Assembly (NCBI GenBank): GCA_035222895.1
Contig: JAVYIG010007170.1
Location: 42,117 to 106,116 of the forward strand
DNA from: Strongylocentrotus droebachiensis
Lineage: Eukaryota; Echinodermata; Echinoidea; Camarodonta; Strongylocentrotidae
Reading direction: 5' to 3'
Length of the DNA stretch: 64,000 nucleotides
A model generated the notes under the pieces. It saw only the letters and a list, made by a program, of their open reading frames with translations, was not told the origin of the DNA and ran no database searches. The position numbers and the translations under genes are program-made. Below are positions 12,050 to 24,750 of this stretch, piece by piece. Position 1 is the stretch's first letter; each line of letters begins with the position of its first letter.

Positions 12050-12372
12050 TAGGCCTAGGGGGAGGGAGGGTGGTGGGGGGGGGGGGGGGGGGGTAAGAGG
12101 ACATTTTTTATTTTTTTTTGGTCTAAAAAAAATCGTAACGACTCAGCCAACCGCTGAATAAGCGGGGGGGGGGGGGGATAAGATGGCACTTTTTTTGGGG
12201 GGGGGGTCAAGAATTTTTTTAATTTTCTCCGTTGGGGGGGGGGGGGGGCACGTCCCTGTTTTTCAGTACATTTTGGGGGAATTTAGGGCTGATTTTAACA
12301 TATTGTTTTGGCCGGGGGGGGGGGGGGGGTACGTGCCCCCTGTGCCCCCCCCCCCCTGGATCCGCCACTGCC
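12050..12372. repeat. Poly-G low-complexity element with hAT-like terminus
   Basis: Several G runs of 8-20 bases end in CCCCCTGGATCCGCCACTG at 12352-12370. Its complement, CAGTGGCGGATCCAGG, resembles hAT-type transposon ends (CAGTGGCG). The opposite end was not recognised. Gly/Pro-rich reading frames on both strands here are composition artefacts. Confidence 0.45.
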
Positions 12373-13910
12373 ATACTTTCTATTGATGTGCCAAAATTAA
12401 TTCCCCTACCATTAACGGTTTTCAATTTAGGCAGATTTGAAAACACAAAAAAAAGCTTAAGGGTGCTTTAAAATATGATGTTTTAAGAGTTTAGAGCCTT
12501 TTTCAAATGCCATTTAAAATTAATTTAAATGGATTTGATGGTCTAAACTTACAGAAATGATTAAGCTATATACATATCCCAGATATGCTGAAATTCAGTC
12601 CCACTTCATAGACACTCTTAAATCTAGCCATGTTTCAAAACCCATAAAAACTTGTTACGGCGACACAAAAATAGCCATTTTGTCACACGCATCAAAATGG
12701 GCTTCATTTAATTGTTTGAAAAATTCCACAAAAAAAAATATTTGTCTAAAGAACCTGGAAAAAAATAGGCATGTAGAAATCCATACAGAGAACAGATTTC
12801 TTGAAAAGAAGGGTGATTCATCAATTAATTACAAAATTATGTCATCTTGAAAAATTAATGGCTAATTGTCAGTTATAGCCTAATTACGCAAAATTTGACC
12901 ATTTCGTCTCTTATGTAAGTGGCCGTATTTTCAAAAGTACTTATTCAAATTTGACAAATGAGGTATCAAAACTACTCTTTCCATGTGCTCTAAAATGAAA
13001 TTGGCAGAGGAAATGAAATGTAGATACTTTCAAACTTTTGCTGTGATACCTACTAACATGCCCTTGATATATGTGATTATTTTCCCGATTTCTATGCTCA
13101 AATGTGACGGAAAATAGCATAACAAATCCAACAAACATTTGTAGAAAGTATTATTTATTCATATTATCTCATTTAAAGTGCCAAAAATAAAGGAAATATC
13201 AACACTTGCGGTAAATATACAAACAACGTTAAACCTTAAACCCCTATCTAAAAAAATTGCAATGGGCATCACACTGTCCCGAATGTGTGATGTAGGTTAG
13301 TTCATACCGTCACTTTACGATATCCCATGTGTTTTATCGCCGTCATTTCACTTTGTGAGTACGTTCTGAAAAGGGAGTCATAAATGTACTTCATTTATTC
13401 CTTAACACTAGTGAGGGCTTAAAAGTACTCAATTCATTTTCTTGAGGTTCTCAGCAATGTGAAGAGGTATTATTTACCTACATGTATTTTCAATATTTCA
13501 ATGAACATTCTCTTCAAGTACTTGTACGGTATTCGATCTTGATCTCCTCAACCCAAATGGTAAGCAGGCTTTTTAAAAGAAAAACAAATTATTTCTTCAT
13601 CCTTAACTTCAGGCAAAAATCAGACGATTAAAAGGTTGATAATGAAATGAAATATCAAGAAAAAGGGAGGCATTTCGTTACGTGTTTATTATGGCAAACG
13701 TAACTCTTCTAGCCTATTTTCTTACTACGGAAGTAAGACAGGGAAAATTGTTTTTTAGGTATTGTGGTCATTATGGGTACTCAGTACTTAGTATGCAGGT
13801 GTTCTGGATGTCCAATTGAAGCCATGTTTTCTCTACATAGCGTTTCATTGTAGGCCAAATCTCACAAGCATTTGTCCTAATGTGAAAAAAAATACATATT
13901 TTGCATTTAA
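12373..13910. other. Non-coding stretch, no gene supported
   Basis: Contains a 97-codon plus-strand frame at 12557-12850 with no recognisable domain and an AT-rich composition like its surroundings. Nothing else is apparent. Confidence 0.5.
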
Positions 13911-13916
13911 ATATAC

Positions 13917-14036
13917 CAGCGCGCTCAGTATGACAAAGATGTCCCGTTGTGATTACGATATTTAATACAATGCAAACATACACGCTTACTTCACTGTCAA
14001 ACAAATTCTAAATATTCATCGAATGCCACAAACTAG
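13917..14036 (+). pseudogene. GCHKP-type module copy with stops
   Basis: Starts with the YTSALSMTK equivalent and ends IFIECHKL plus the GTGAG donor. The NKFQ position is NKF-stop here, and a second stop lies in the middle (DI-stop). It is nearly identical at its 3' end to the copy at 15.9 kb, where CAA replaces TAA. Confidence 0.65.
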
Positions 14037-14421
14037 GTGAGACGTTTAAATTAATTGTATTGGTGTGAGTGAGCAGACTTAATACAACAATGAAAGATTG
14101 TTAGGATCAGTGAATATGAACAATATTGTCCGATACGTTATGTGTGTAAGCCCTCAAAGATGTATTGCCAGATTTACATTTCTTCTAGACTAAGATTTCA
14201 TATTTACCCTAATTAATCTTCAAGATTCAAATTGACTTTAAGTCAGAGTGATTTCAATTTTCGTCTCTCCGGGATTTTCACTGGATTATACCAAACCGTA
14301 TTGTCATATCGTTAATATCTCACATCTCAAGATGTCACAAAAAACTCCCCCTATTTAGTTGACGACCACCAACTGCCGGACTGTATTAATTATTATCGTG
14401 CCATTCTGAATACAGCACAGA

Positions 14422-14695
14422 GCCACAGGGTTAATCCCATTGTGCCAAGTCACAAATCCCCCAGGGCCAAGTCTATTTTGAGATAATCTGATAATCTGGT
14501 GGTGCGATATATAGCACGTGGGAAGCACTCAGCTAAGTACAATGGGCATAAACAATAACTGCTATTACGAATGCGAGCAAACATGCATGCAACATCGCAA
14601 CGGTAGCTCGCTCGCGTGAATTAACCAGCCAATCGATAACGCGCTCGCATAATAGCGGTAGCGTGCATGCACCCTTATGGCAGGATATGAGTTAA
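14422..14695 (+). mobile_element. Dispersed 260-bp repeat, copy 1
   Basis: Begins CCACAGGGTTAATCCC and ends TTATGGCAGGATATGAGTTAA. Two further copies lie at 48781-48980 (minus) and 49576-49835 (plus), sharing ATTGTGCCAAG, the TAACTGCTAT-ACGAATGCG segment and GTGCATGCA-CCTTATGGCAGG. No protein is encoded. It is probably a non-autonomous element. Confidence 0.7.
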
Positions 14696-14754
14696 GCAAA
14701 TGAAAGAAGACCAAGGGGGGTTGAACGGGCAAAGCCAAATTCCTTATAACACCA

Positions 14755-14867
14755 CTACCATTATGATCGCAGTGCCCAGTTGCCGTTAAAGATTTGACGT
14801 AGTCAAGTCTGCACGTTTCGTACATTGTCAGAAAAATACCAAGCTTTAATTAAATGCCATAAACCAG
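14755..14867 (+). pseudogene. GCHKP-type module copy, frameshifted
   Basis: The 3' frame reads CTFRTLSEKYQALIKCHKP with an intact phase-1 GTGAGG donor. Upstream, the homologous first half is in another frame and meets TAA and TGA stops. Confidence 0.6.
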
Positions 14868-15809
14868 GTGAGGCGTTTCAAGTATCTGGACATAGAGTTC
14901 CTGAAGTGTGATATTAAACTGGCCAAGATTTCAAGGTTGCTGGTTTAAAACATTTTTTTCTTTGAGTGTTGATCACACCAGCAATAAACACTGAATGTTT
15001 ACTTCTCCAGCAAGATGCTTGAATTATTTCGAGGCGAACCTCATAAGCATGCATTGTTGTTTAGAACCAGTAGCCTGGACGACGAACAAATACGACATTG
15101 GAACTTTAGTACTACATGCAGGACCACAAAAGGGTGAATAAAATTTTCCACGTAACAACAGATTAGAAGAAAATAGTATTCAGTTTCTAATAAGTAATTG
15201 TTTGAATGGAGTCACGCCTGGAACAAGTTTTTAAATCTCTCAGATAAAGGGTCTACCAAGTTTTTCTTCTCCATCTACACCAGAATTTTGTTTAATGTTA
15301 TCGTTCGTGATAAATTAAACAATTTAATGTTGATTTTTTTTTGGGGGGTTAAAGCTAATGAACTTGGCTCCCCCTGTACTAAATGTATAAATACACGGAA
15401 CAAATACATTAAATTGCCATTTAAACATATCTCATTGTATTAATCTAAAGTGTTATATATTAAGATATAAATAAAAATAAATAATGCAGGTCAAGCAGAC
15501 TAAAGAATCTCGCTCCTTTTAGAGCTTAGTTTTATGGACGTTGCATGTTTTAGAACCAAATTATTGATATATAGATGAAAGAGGGAGAAAGAAAAATACT
15601 GAAAAAATTGTAGATGGACCAAACAAAAATTAAATATGCTGCAAAGGCAGGGAAACATAAGATGTCGCAAGAATGCAACCTAAAACTTGAAGGCAAATGA
15701 GAAAATAAAAACACGAATGAAAAGGAACAGATGGAAAGGGGAGAAAAAATATATGCCTGACATCAAACGAATTTAAAGATATGGAGATCGAGAATGAACA
15801 TGTATCACA

Positions 15810-15926
15810 GCGTGAACAGTCTGACCAAAGTGTACATTTGCGCTTACGTAATTTAGTACCCTCAAACCTGCACGTTTACTTCACTCTCAAACAAATTCCA
15901 AATATTCATCGAATGCCACAAACTAG
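15810..15926 (+). pseudogene. GCHKP-type module copy, single stop
   Basis: Apart from one TAG, where the 16.2-kb copy has CAG, the frame stays open from VNSLTKVYICAYVI through YPQTCTFTSLSNKFQIFIEC and ends HKL at a GTGAG donor. This is the closest relative of the open copy 400 bp downstream. The single difference suggests recent loss. Confidence 0.65.
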
Positions 15927-16176
15927 GTGAGACGCTTTCATTATTTGTATTGGTGTTAGTGGGCAGACTCCATTCACTTATAAATTCCGATAATCCTAGT
16001 ATTAACGTAATTTCACTTCATTTTTTGTGTGCAGTATTTATAGTAAGTAATGTTTGTCTTCATATGGTCACCCTATCTGATTAATATGCAGGTTTTGTTA
16101 AGGTGCAGCTGAAAATGGCAGTTGAGAATCCATTCAATTTAATTCATAACACGGTAGCATTCGTTGATGCAATTAG

Positions 16177-16353
16177 TTAAGAATGTCTGTATGTTTTGCA
16201 CGATGGAAGACGCTTGTATGAAAAGTAATTATGCCAGCACGGTCAGTATAACTAAGGTGTACGGTTGCGCTTACGTAATTCAGTACCCTCAAACCTGCAC
16301 GTATGATCCACTGACAAATAAATACCAAGTTTTCATCGGATGCCACAAACCAG
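16177..16353 (+). CDS. GCHKP-type module exon, best open copy
   Basis: A 177-nt candidate exon (59 codons, phase 1 at both ends) runs from a weak AATTAG acceptor to a consensus CCAG-GTGAGAC donor. The frame contains six cysteines (CMFC, C, GC, TC, GC) and the array's fullest motif set: NYASTVSITKV, GCAYVIQYPQTCTYD and KYQVFIGCHKP. The length is close to the CCP exons at 35-47 kb, and the phase is the same, so it could be spliced in frame with them. The cysteine spacing and missing Trp do not fit a CCP fold, and the domain was not recognised. An alternative is a longer first exon from the ATG at 16164. Every other copy in the array is shorter or damaged. Confidence 0.5.
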
Positions 16354-17544
16354 GTGAGACGTTTGAATGAATATAAAATGTCAGTGTTGTAGGGACAGGA
16401 AGTAAAGGGGAAACGTCCCTAAGAATACTTTAGGAATAAAATAATATTTTATTGAATATGCCTTCAAGCATCATTTTCTTCAAGTTTAGTTTAGCAAAAA
16501 CAAATTATCATAATTCATAGAAAAGTGCTTATTGCTTGTGCTTATTTTGGCTGGGTCTTTATTTACTTGTTTATTAAAATTACCTATTTACTCAGAGAAG
16601 CCTGTTCAAGTGAAAACGAAGTTACACCCAAATGGTTTAAATAAAACACATATACAAAATGAACAATGAGTTATAATAAAAAGAAACACATAAAAAAAGT
16701 GTCCGTACAACTCTTTTTTTTTACATATTTATTAAAATAAAAAACATTCATGAACAAATTTACACAAATTAGATGTATGATATTCAAGTAGTAATAATGA
16801 AACACAATGGGTGACTAACTAAATAAGAACAATGTCTTGATTCGAAAGTATATATGGGCAATTACGTTTGGAAAAGAGGAAAATCATGAATTCTAAATTT
16901 GATCCAACTTGAATAATTTATCATTTTCCATGTGGCTAACAAAACACTTATAATGGAACCGAAAAAACATTTTGAAATAGCTTTTACGTTTTTTCTGATC
17001 AAATTATTTAAAGTTGGGGGTATGTTAGGAGTTACAATTACATGATCATAGTTTTAATTTCTTAAAATTCAGTGGACCAATGAATTTAAAACGTATTCCT
17101 CTAAATGTATGCCTTATTGAACAATATCACAAATAGGAATCAAGTTCAGAAAATCATTTTCTATAAAAAAAAATAGCCCACATTTTGCAATTTTACCCTT
17201 AAAATCTCGTTATTCCGTAACCAATATCTGAAAGAAGTTTTACTCACAAAGTTATTTCTTACTTATTTCTGTTGTAGTTGCAAATTCTCTTCCTTTATCT
17301 ACCAACTAAAAACCCTAAACATCAATTTCGGAGGTATCAATTTATTTCCTATTAACACACTGGTAACGGAATAACATGGTAACGGAAATACAAGAGGCAG
17401 CAGCACTAGTAATGAGTTGCAAGTTTTGCAAGAAATGGACCTCCTGCTTCATGTAAATATATTGTATGCTGTGTTTTAACATTTTTAATGGATTTTGCCC
17501 CTTTTTTTTTTGAAGTATTGGCTCATTATTTTTATTTTATTTTT

Positions 17545-19525
17545 TGTATTTATTATTATTATTTATATACTGCGCTTTTCCCAGAGTGGCCCAAAGCGCT
17601 TACAACAAGAAGAATCATACACAAAATAAAAATGAAAACTTACATAATCCTAAAAATCTGGATTACAAAAAAGAAATGTTTTAAGTCCCTTTTTGAATGA
17701 AGAGACAGATGGTGATTGTCTGAGTGTTAAAGGTAGCCTATTCCAATATTTAGATGCAGTTATAGTAAAAGTCCTATCTCCAGCTAGTTTCCGTGTGATG
17801 TTATATGTAAGACGGAGTGGGTCACTGGAGGCTCGTAGATTCCTGCTAGGGGTGTATAGGGTCAAACAATCACGTAGGTATTGAGGTGCCTGTTTATTAA
17901 GGGATTTATAAACTAAAAATAATAATTTAAAAACGATACGATGTCTTACAGGAAGCCAGTGCAACGAGTGAAGGAGTGGTTTAGGGGAGTGAGATCTCGT
18001 AACCTGATAAATTACCCGGGCTGCCCAATTTTGAAGTCGTTGGATACGATCTAATTGAGTAACAGGGATAGTGGAAAGAAGGCCATTGCAGTAATCTAAA
18101 CGAGACAGAACTAGAGAACGAATTGCGTTGTTACAGGCGGATTGATTAATGTATCTTCTAATTCGAGAAATGTTCCTTAAATGAAAAGTTACAGTAGTAC
18201 ATATTTGAGAGACGCGATCTGACATTGACATTTCTCTATCCAAGAGCACACCTAGATTCTTAACAGTGATTGAAGGGCTTAAGAATATATCACCAACTTT
18301 TAGCTTAAGATCTGGTAGATTGCGTAAACTGTGAGGTGAGGCTACTACAAAGAATTCTGTCTTTGAGTCATTCAATTTCAATTTATTAACTAACATCCAA
18401 TTTCCAATATCTGAAATGCAATTTTGAAGTCTAAACAAAGCAACAACTAAGTCTCCTGGGATTTTGGGATTGAAGGAAGTATACAATTGGGTGTCATCTG
18501 CATAAAGATGGTAATTGATACAATGGTATCTAATAATATTACCAACTGGGGAATGTGTATATACAATACCCGGTGGGCCCTACTATCGATCCCTGAGGAA
18601 GTCCAAAATCAAGATTAGTGGGTTTAGATAGTTCGCCAGAAATGTTGACTCTGGAGGACCATCCTGTCAGATAGGACTGGAACCATGACAGAGCTGTAGA
18701 TCTTACACCTATTCTGCTGTAAAGACGGGATAAGAAAATTCCGTGGTCAATCGTGTCGAAAGCAGCAGATAAATCTAAAAGTGCAATCAAAACAACTCTG
18801 TTACAGTCAAGAGAAAACAAGATAACATTCTTAACCTTAACCAGTGCTGACTCTGTGCTATGCTGTGGCCTGTAAGCAGATTGAAGAGAATCAAACATGT
18901 TATTATTTTCGATGTGTTGGATTAGCTGTGAACAAGCTGCTTTTTCAATTAGTTTACCAAGAAAGGAAAGATTAGACACTGGTCTGTAGTTTATAAGTTC
19001 GTTTTGATCCAGGCTCGGCTTTTTCAAGAGAGGCCTAACAATTGCTGAATGTGCTCCCAAAGGGAACCTACCTGTAGATAGAGAAATATTAATAATGTCA
19101 GTGATTAAGGGCAATAACTGTACAATATTCTCTCTTAGGAGCCATGTAGGGATGGGGTCTAGCTTACAAGACGCATTAGTAGACTTCATAATAATCTTGG
19201 ACACGTCAGATTGAGTATATGATTGAAATTTGTCAAAGAGAGGAATATCCTCCTTGACTGAATCAACAAACCTGGTGTCAGGGACAACATTATGAGTATC
19301 AATTTCGTTTCTAATCTTCCTTATCTTTTCCACAAAAAATAGAGAAAACTGAGAGCTCAAACAAGAAGCCGAGTCATGTATGGGCAGATGACCAGATTTC
19401 CTATTCAAGAGAGAATAGATAATACTGTAAACTTCCTTACTAGTGCAAGAGCTCAGTTTCTCCTGAAAATAATCGATTTTTGCTAGACTGATGACTTTAC
19501 TAACATGATCATTTTGCTCAAGTCA
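17545..19525 (-). pseudogene. CR1/L2-like LINE reverse transcriptase, 5'-truncated, one frameshift
   Basis: The first frame (about 19525-18540) holds the fingers and palm: INYRPVSNLSFLGKLIEKA, AYRPQHSTESALVKV, LLDLSAAFDTIDH and GLPQGSIVGP. A one-base insertion near 18550-18560 shifts the frame. The second frame then carries the catalytic YADDTQLY at about 18485-18510 and the thumb and C-terminus, including LHWLPVRHRIVFKLLFLVYK and SKYWNRLPLTLRQ. The 3' end has a GCGCTTTGGGCC hairpin segment and an AATAATAAT tail, typical of CR1/L2 elements. The 5' end stops at a TGA, with no endonuclease. It is fairly young, since only one disabling change is evident in the RT. Confidence 0.9.
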
Positions 19526-21780
19526 TTACATTACTTGTCTAATTAAAGACTAACGATCTGGCTTTGATAAAAAGATAAATTCAATTGATGTTTCTTTAAA
19601 TGTTTTTCAAATTTGCATAAAGACTACAAACAAGGCTGGGCATTTTAAATGTGTTTATTTCCATTTGATTCTGAACTTTTAATTATACCAACATCTAGCT
19701 TTTATCTTATGATACCTTTTGATTTAAGCATGGAAATACTTTATCATTATTTCACGTAAAAGGCAATTTTAAACAGTGCCTTTTCGGATTTTTATTCTTC
19801 ACTGATGACATCCAATCTATCAAAAAGATTCTATTTCATTAGATGTTAGATAGCTGAGACCATAGCGAACTAGCCCTCTTGCAGAGGGTGAGTTTCCATA
19901 CTGTACGTACTATACATATGTGACTAATAGAAGGGGCAGGGTGACTTTGACGATGTCTGCTAGCGCACAGAGAAAATACCCTTGTTTCAAACGACTAGAT
20001 GGAGGTCGAAGAGCATGGTGTAATCTACCAACAAAATGATATTTCATTACAAGTTTATGGATGGCTACGAATATAGCGAACAATATTAACAAATTAGTTT
20101 TGATTCCGGTGCTAGATTTTGTGGATTGAAATTGTAGTATAGATTTATCTGACGAGGTTTGTAATTCATTTCGAAAGAATGATAACCAATGCTCCCTCCA
20201 AAGCCCTATGTCGCAAAATTGTCATAGCACTTAGGCGTTTTTGTAATTTTTGTTGTAGTTTGAAAATGTTTAAATGCTTAAAGAGAAGGTTCATTGAGTT
20301 TAAAAACTAACTTCATGGTTATTATTGCAAAGTTGAAACTTTGATTGGACAAAGTTATCAAAAATGTAATGCTTGGAAACATTCAAAGTAATGATTATTA
20401 TCAATTACAAAACGCTTAAATACAGCCCCGGTATAGGGCCTGAAGAGCTCTCCAAATGCTGCTGAGATGTGTGACGTCACATGCTGAACATGATTTGCAC
20501 AATCAGACGATGTCCCATGACATCTTACACATTTTCAGTGCGTGTTTTGGCATCTTTCTCGTCAGTTATGTCTTTGACTTCACTACTGTCAGGCTAAATG
20601 TTCAATACATTGCCTCTCTATAAACCGCGCGCATGGTGTTATGTTGATAACAAAAGGAAGCGATAAAAGAAATAAAGGAATCCGTCGCTTAGAAACAAAT
20701 TATGAGACGCCATTGTATTTCAGCTGCATACACCGCGGTGTGTTCGGCGTTTCAAGAGGGAACCAATGCCGTCCATGCTATTATTCCGGGGCTTACAATT
20801 TGAAAGTGTCATTTTTTGATCGTTAGTTAACCCCTATCCTGTGGATTTACAAACAAACACATTTAGTTGTCAGAACCGGTTTCATATCTCTTTGGAATGG
20901 TGTAAAATACTATCACATGTATATACACTATTCTCATTATAGTTTGATAAATAATAGCATTGCACAATTATGTTTTTTTATGGGATGTCGTCTGCTCGGG
21001 CAGGATTGGTTCATATTGTGACGTCATCAAAACATCGTTATTTTCTGCCGAATCTCTTGTATATCATAGATGATATGGAGGTGGTTCCATTTGTATAACT
21101 CTCCCGAAACGTAGTTGATCTAAAACTGGTACGATGGCCATCTGTTAGCTTACCAGTATATAATGATACGGTATTTGCCATTTCTGTGATTTTCTTTGAA
21201 CGGGCACTTTGAATATGACCGTCCTCGATGAACCGGTTGTAAAGTTGCAATTTTAAATTTATTTTGATCAAACTTGCATTGAATAATAATATGATGCATG
21301 TGATATTGGCTTAGTTAATAGACACTCAAAATATCAATTAACCAAATGAACAGCCTTTTCTTCCTATTGAATACTGTTGAATGTATTGACCTGTATCTAT
21401 AAATTGGCCTTCGCGACCAGTTTGTCATGGACGATCACAAAAGTGATCTGTTTATGCGTAATTATGTTACCGGCATTAATATATATGTTTGTCATACTTT
21501 GTGTGATGTTCCTACTTGCAAACTAAACTAATTTAATCTAATTTTAAACTATTGACTACATTAACACATATTGACCTTATTGTGATCGCCACACATCAAT
21601 ATTTACTTGCCATTTAACAATATAAAAAGAGGTGTTTCCAACAGTATTTTTAAAATTAAGTACACATATGCATTGCTTTGTAGTTAAAAACAATTATTGC
21701 AACCCCTGAAACAATAAACAGACAAATTAAGCCTACGAAATGTTTACGAATTGAATTGTTTTAAAGCTTGTTTCAGAAGA
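19526..21780. other. Non-coding stretch, no gene seen
   Basis: AT-rich. Contains palindromic TGACGTCA sites (about 20472 and 21018) but no supported exon. It may be the interior of the candidate transposon 16849-22202. Confidence 0.45.
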
Positions 21781-22242
21781 CGTAATTCCGTTTACCATTT
21801 GTATAATTCCGTTACCGCTACCTTTGTTCAAAAAACATTCAGCATAGAAAAACTATGACAACTTCGCCCAAAATAATCTTGCCATGGGACAGTCAACAAT
21901 ACAAGCCCCATTTATTAGCATTACTTCATTCCCAATAGGCAGTAGATTTCAGAGGAAATCTTTTAAATTAATTGAAGAATTAAAAAAAAAATTTCTGGCG
22001 TATTTCCGTTACAGACACATTTTTGGTCCTGGGTTGTTCCGAATGAAGAATTGTTATTTTTATGATTTTTTTATTTGCTAGCAGGTGCATAATACAATAA
22101 TTTAAAAAGATAAATAATCAGCTACGTCTAACCAACTGTCTACAGTATATAAACCAACAAATGTAATATAATTCTGTTACCGTGGAGTTGCCCATATATA
22201 TGTCAGCCATAAAACGTGTAACCTACATGTTAGCCCCAGTCG

Positions 22243-22786
22243 TAAAAAAATAGGAAAAAAATAGGGGGAAAATAGGGATAAAATAGTCCCGAAAATATAT
22301 TTGTTTTCTATTTTTTCCCTATTTTTTTAAAAGGAAAAAATAGGTAAAAAATAGTTTTGGAAATAGGAAAAAAATAGGGTTGAAACAATTTTTTCTATTT
22401 TTTTCCTATTTTTTTCCTATTTTTCAGACCTGAAAATAGGAAAAAAATAGGAAAAAAATAGTGTAGAAAATTATGAAGAAAATAGTGAAAAAATAGTGAT
22501 AACTAGGTGCTAGTGAACAGTGAAAATTAGTGGGAAAATAGTAATAAAATAGTGGGAAAATAGGAATAAAATAGTGAGGAAATAGGAAAAAAATAGTGAG
22601 GAAATAGGAAAAAAATAGTAAGGAAATAGGAAAAAAATAGTAAGGAAATAGGAAAAAAATAGCTAAAAAAATAGTAGGAAAATAGGGAAAAAATAGTAGG
22701 AAAATAGGGAAAAAATAGTAAGAAAATAGGAAAAAAATAGTAAGAAAATAGTGAGGAAATCAGAAAAAATAGTCAGGAAATAGGGG
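22243..22786 (+). repeat. AAAATAGG-type short tandem array, left
   Basis: Dozens of degenerate 10-13 bp units of the form GGAAAAAAATAGT. Two short stretches (22309-22331 and 22398-22430) are in reverse orientation and could form hairpins with their neighbours. A second array of the same unit lies at 27028-27448. Confidence 0.9.
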
Positions 22787-23134
22787 AGATCACTCATCCT
22801 TTACTTTCATGGATTTCTCAAGCACTACCATCTCACACATCCAGTCAACAACTCTGTATATTCAACTAAATCACACAGTGCAAACTTGATATAAAGAGAT
22901 CAGTTATACCTAAAATGACAAGGTAATTTACCAGCTTTTGGGGGTTAATATTTCTTGGTTGCACATGACCTCATTGTCAAAAGTTTCCACTGTAGAATAG
23001 TCACCCTACTCCTACAGCTCTTTTCTCTGCATCGATGCACCTACTCAGTTTGCCAAATTCACTTCATCCTTTCAGTCTAATCCATTTAGTAGAACATTTA
23101 AAATAGTCAATGGGTATATATGGAAAATGTTATA

Positions 23135-23310
23135 CAGTCCAGTCCTATTATAACGAACATGGATACACCAAGATGTTATTATGAGGCAATTCTCATCAGT
23201 CCCAATTTTTAAACAAACCAATGTGTTCAGTAACTTGAGTATAACATGATTTCATTTTAACAAGGAAATTGGCTTGGTCCCGAGCACCTCGTTATAATGG
23301 CAGTGGACTG
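23135..23310. mobile_element. pogo/Tigger-like MITE
   Basis: Ends are CAGTCCAGTCCTATTATAAC and the complement of CAGTCCACTGCCATTATAAC, with TA on both sides (23133-23134 and 23311-23312). TA target sites and CAGT...TATAACGA termini are typical of Tc1/mariner-superfamily pogo/Tigger non-autonomous copies. It is 176 bp with no coding capacity. Confidence 0.75.
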
Positions 23311-23459
23311 TAACAAACAAAAAGAATAAAAGGGAATGTGTCCAATAAAATACATGTACTTTATTTTCCAGAGGTGAATTTCAGGACTATTACTGAGCCG
23401 ATGCGGATATGCCAGACGATCACAAGCTCTCTTCCTCACTAGTAACCAAATAAAGCAGT

Positions 23460-24183
23460 ATTCTCGACATGAGAGTGTTGTTTTCTGTCTCTTTTATTAT
23501 AATTTAATTACAAAGTGCTCTTAATAATGTAATACAATTTTCAAACATCAAGAAAATCATGACAAATAATATTTGTTTCTCGTTATTAACAAAGATAACA
23601 AAATAAAATAAATCATAGAACAGATTTTTCAACAATGCACGTACCGGTATGCTTTATAGTACAGTTGACATGTTACATAATTTTCTCAATCTCAATGGAA
23701 CTGTCAACATCTTAATACAATCATCATAATCTAGAAACACTTACTACAAAATCAATGACATGTCATGTCACTGAGATATATATACATGCAATTAATACTT
23801 AGTACAAGTATTTATGTATTTCATAATAAAAAATTCAAAGGCATAGAACATGTGTGTACAAAAGAATGATAGCAAAAAAGATGCCAGGCTGACGACGAAC
23901 GGATGGTGAAACAACAGAGTCATCATAGAGCTGTCAAGGTGCATGAAATGTAAACCACTCAGGTAGGCAATTAATTAAATTTTATTTTATTCTTAGATAT
24001 ATTGGGTGAACATACATAAAATAAAACATAAAATACAGAAAAGAAAATAGTAAAGGAACAATTTTTTGAAGAAAAAAATAAAAAGGAAAGAGAAAAATAA
24101 TGTAGGTAGAACTTGTGCCAACTGCACATTATTTTTCTAGCATAATGATGAGGTAAACTACTCTAATATTTTGATGTCAGATC
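23460..24183. other. Non-coding stretch, no gene seen
   Basis: AT-rich DNA with A-rich runs at 23997-24100. No exon or repeat end was recognised. Confidence 0.5.
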
Positions 24184-24669
24184 TTAAAGGTAATACAAAG
24201 TTTTGGGAAATTTCGAAAATTGGGTGGATAGTGAATCTTTACAATTTTGATATATTTGGATGCCCCTGCATTATGAGCACTAAAAAAATTAGCCCCTAAA
24301 ACACTTCTGTTTTCGAGAAAAATTGAATATAAAAATTTACCGGTGCTCCCGGTAAATTTTGATAAATTTCAAATAGCGCCTATGGCCGTACCATGAAAAT
24401 CTCAGAATATGTAGTTGGGATATATAATTTCCAAACGGGAATAGCTAATCGGTTGATTTTAGTCAAGAAACATTGTTTCATAGCTAAACTAATATCTTGA
24501 CCTTGAGAGGAAGCTATACAACATAAAGAGTTTATTATTTATAATATAACTTTAGACTCAATTTCAACCGCGACAACGATCAATGTATATTGTAGGAACG
24601 CATATGCTTCCAATATGTTAATTTGAACCAAATTCATGACCCAATACTAAAACTTTGTAATACCTTTAA
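24184..24669. mobile_element. TTAA-flanked MITE, Kolobok/piggyBac-type
   Basis: TTAA on both sides, then inverted ends AGGTAATACAAAGTTTT and the complement of AGGTATTACAAAGTTTT (17 bp, one mismatch). The interior has a perfect AAATTTACCGG/CCGGTAAATTT hairpin at about 24336-24360. A TTAA target duplication is shared by the piggyBac and Kolobok superfamilies; the AGG start leans towards Kolobok. Confidence 0.65.
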
Positions 24670-24750
24670 CTAACAAACATGAAATAAATATACCAAAAAA
24701 AATTATCAACAATAGATTTAGATTTCTACTTAGTAAGGACATTTATTTAC

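Larger units (their letters stand above)
16849..22202. mobile_element. Candidate old DNA transposon split by a LINE
   Basis: The left end carries TATATATGGGCAA and the right end its complement TTGCCCATATATA. Near both ends lie repeated ATTCCGTTACC-like motifs in opposite orientation: left at 17204, 17360 and 17373; right at 21786, 21808, 22003 and 22172. Repeated subterminal motifs of this kind are typical transposase-binding sites. A LINE (17.5-19.5 kb) lies inside. No transposase frame is recognisable, so the outline is tentative. Confidence 0.35.

Noticed and set aside
12183-12471. Overlapping Gly/Pro-rich reading frames on both strands
   Set aside because: They follow poly-G and poly-C runs and encode homopolymer-like peptides; no start context or domain.
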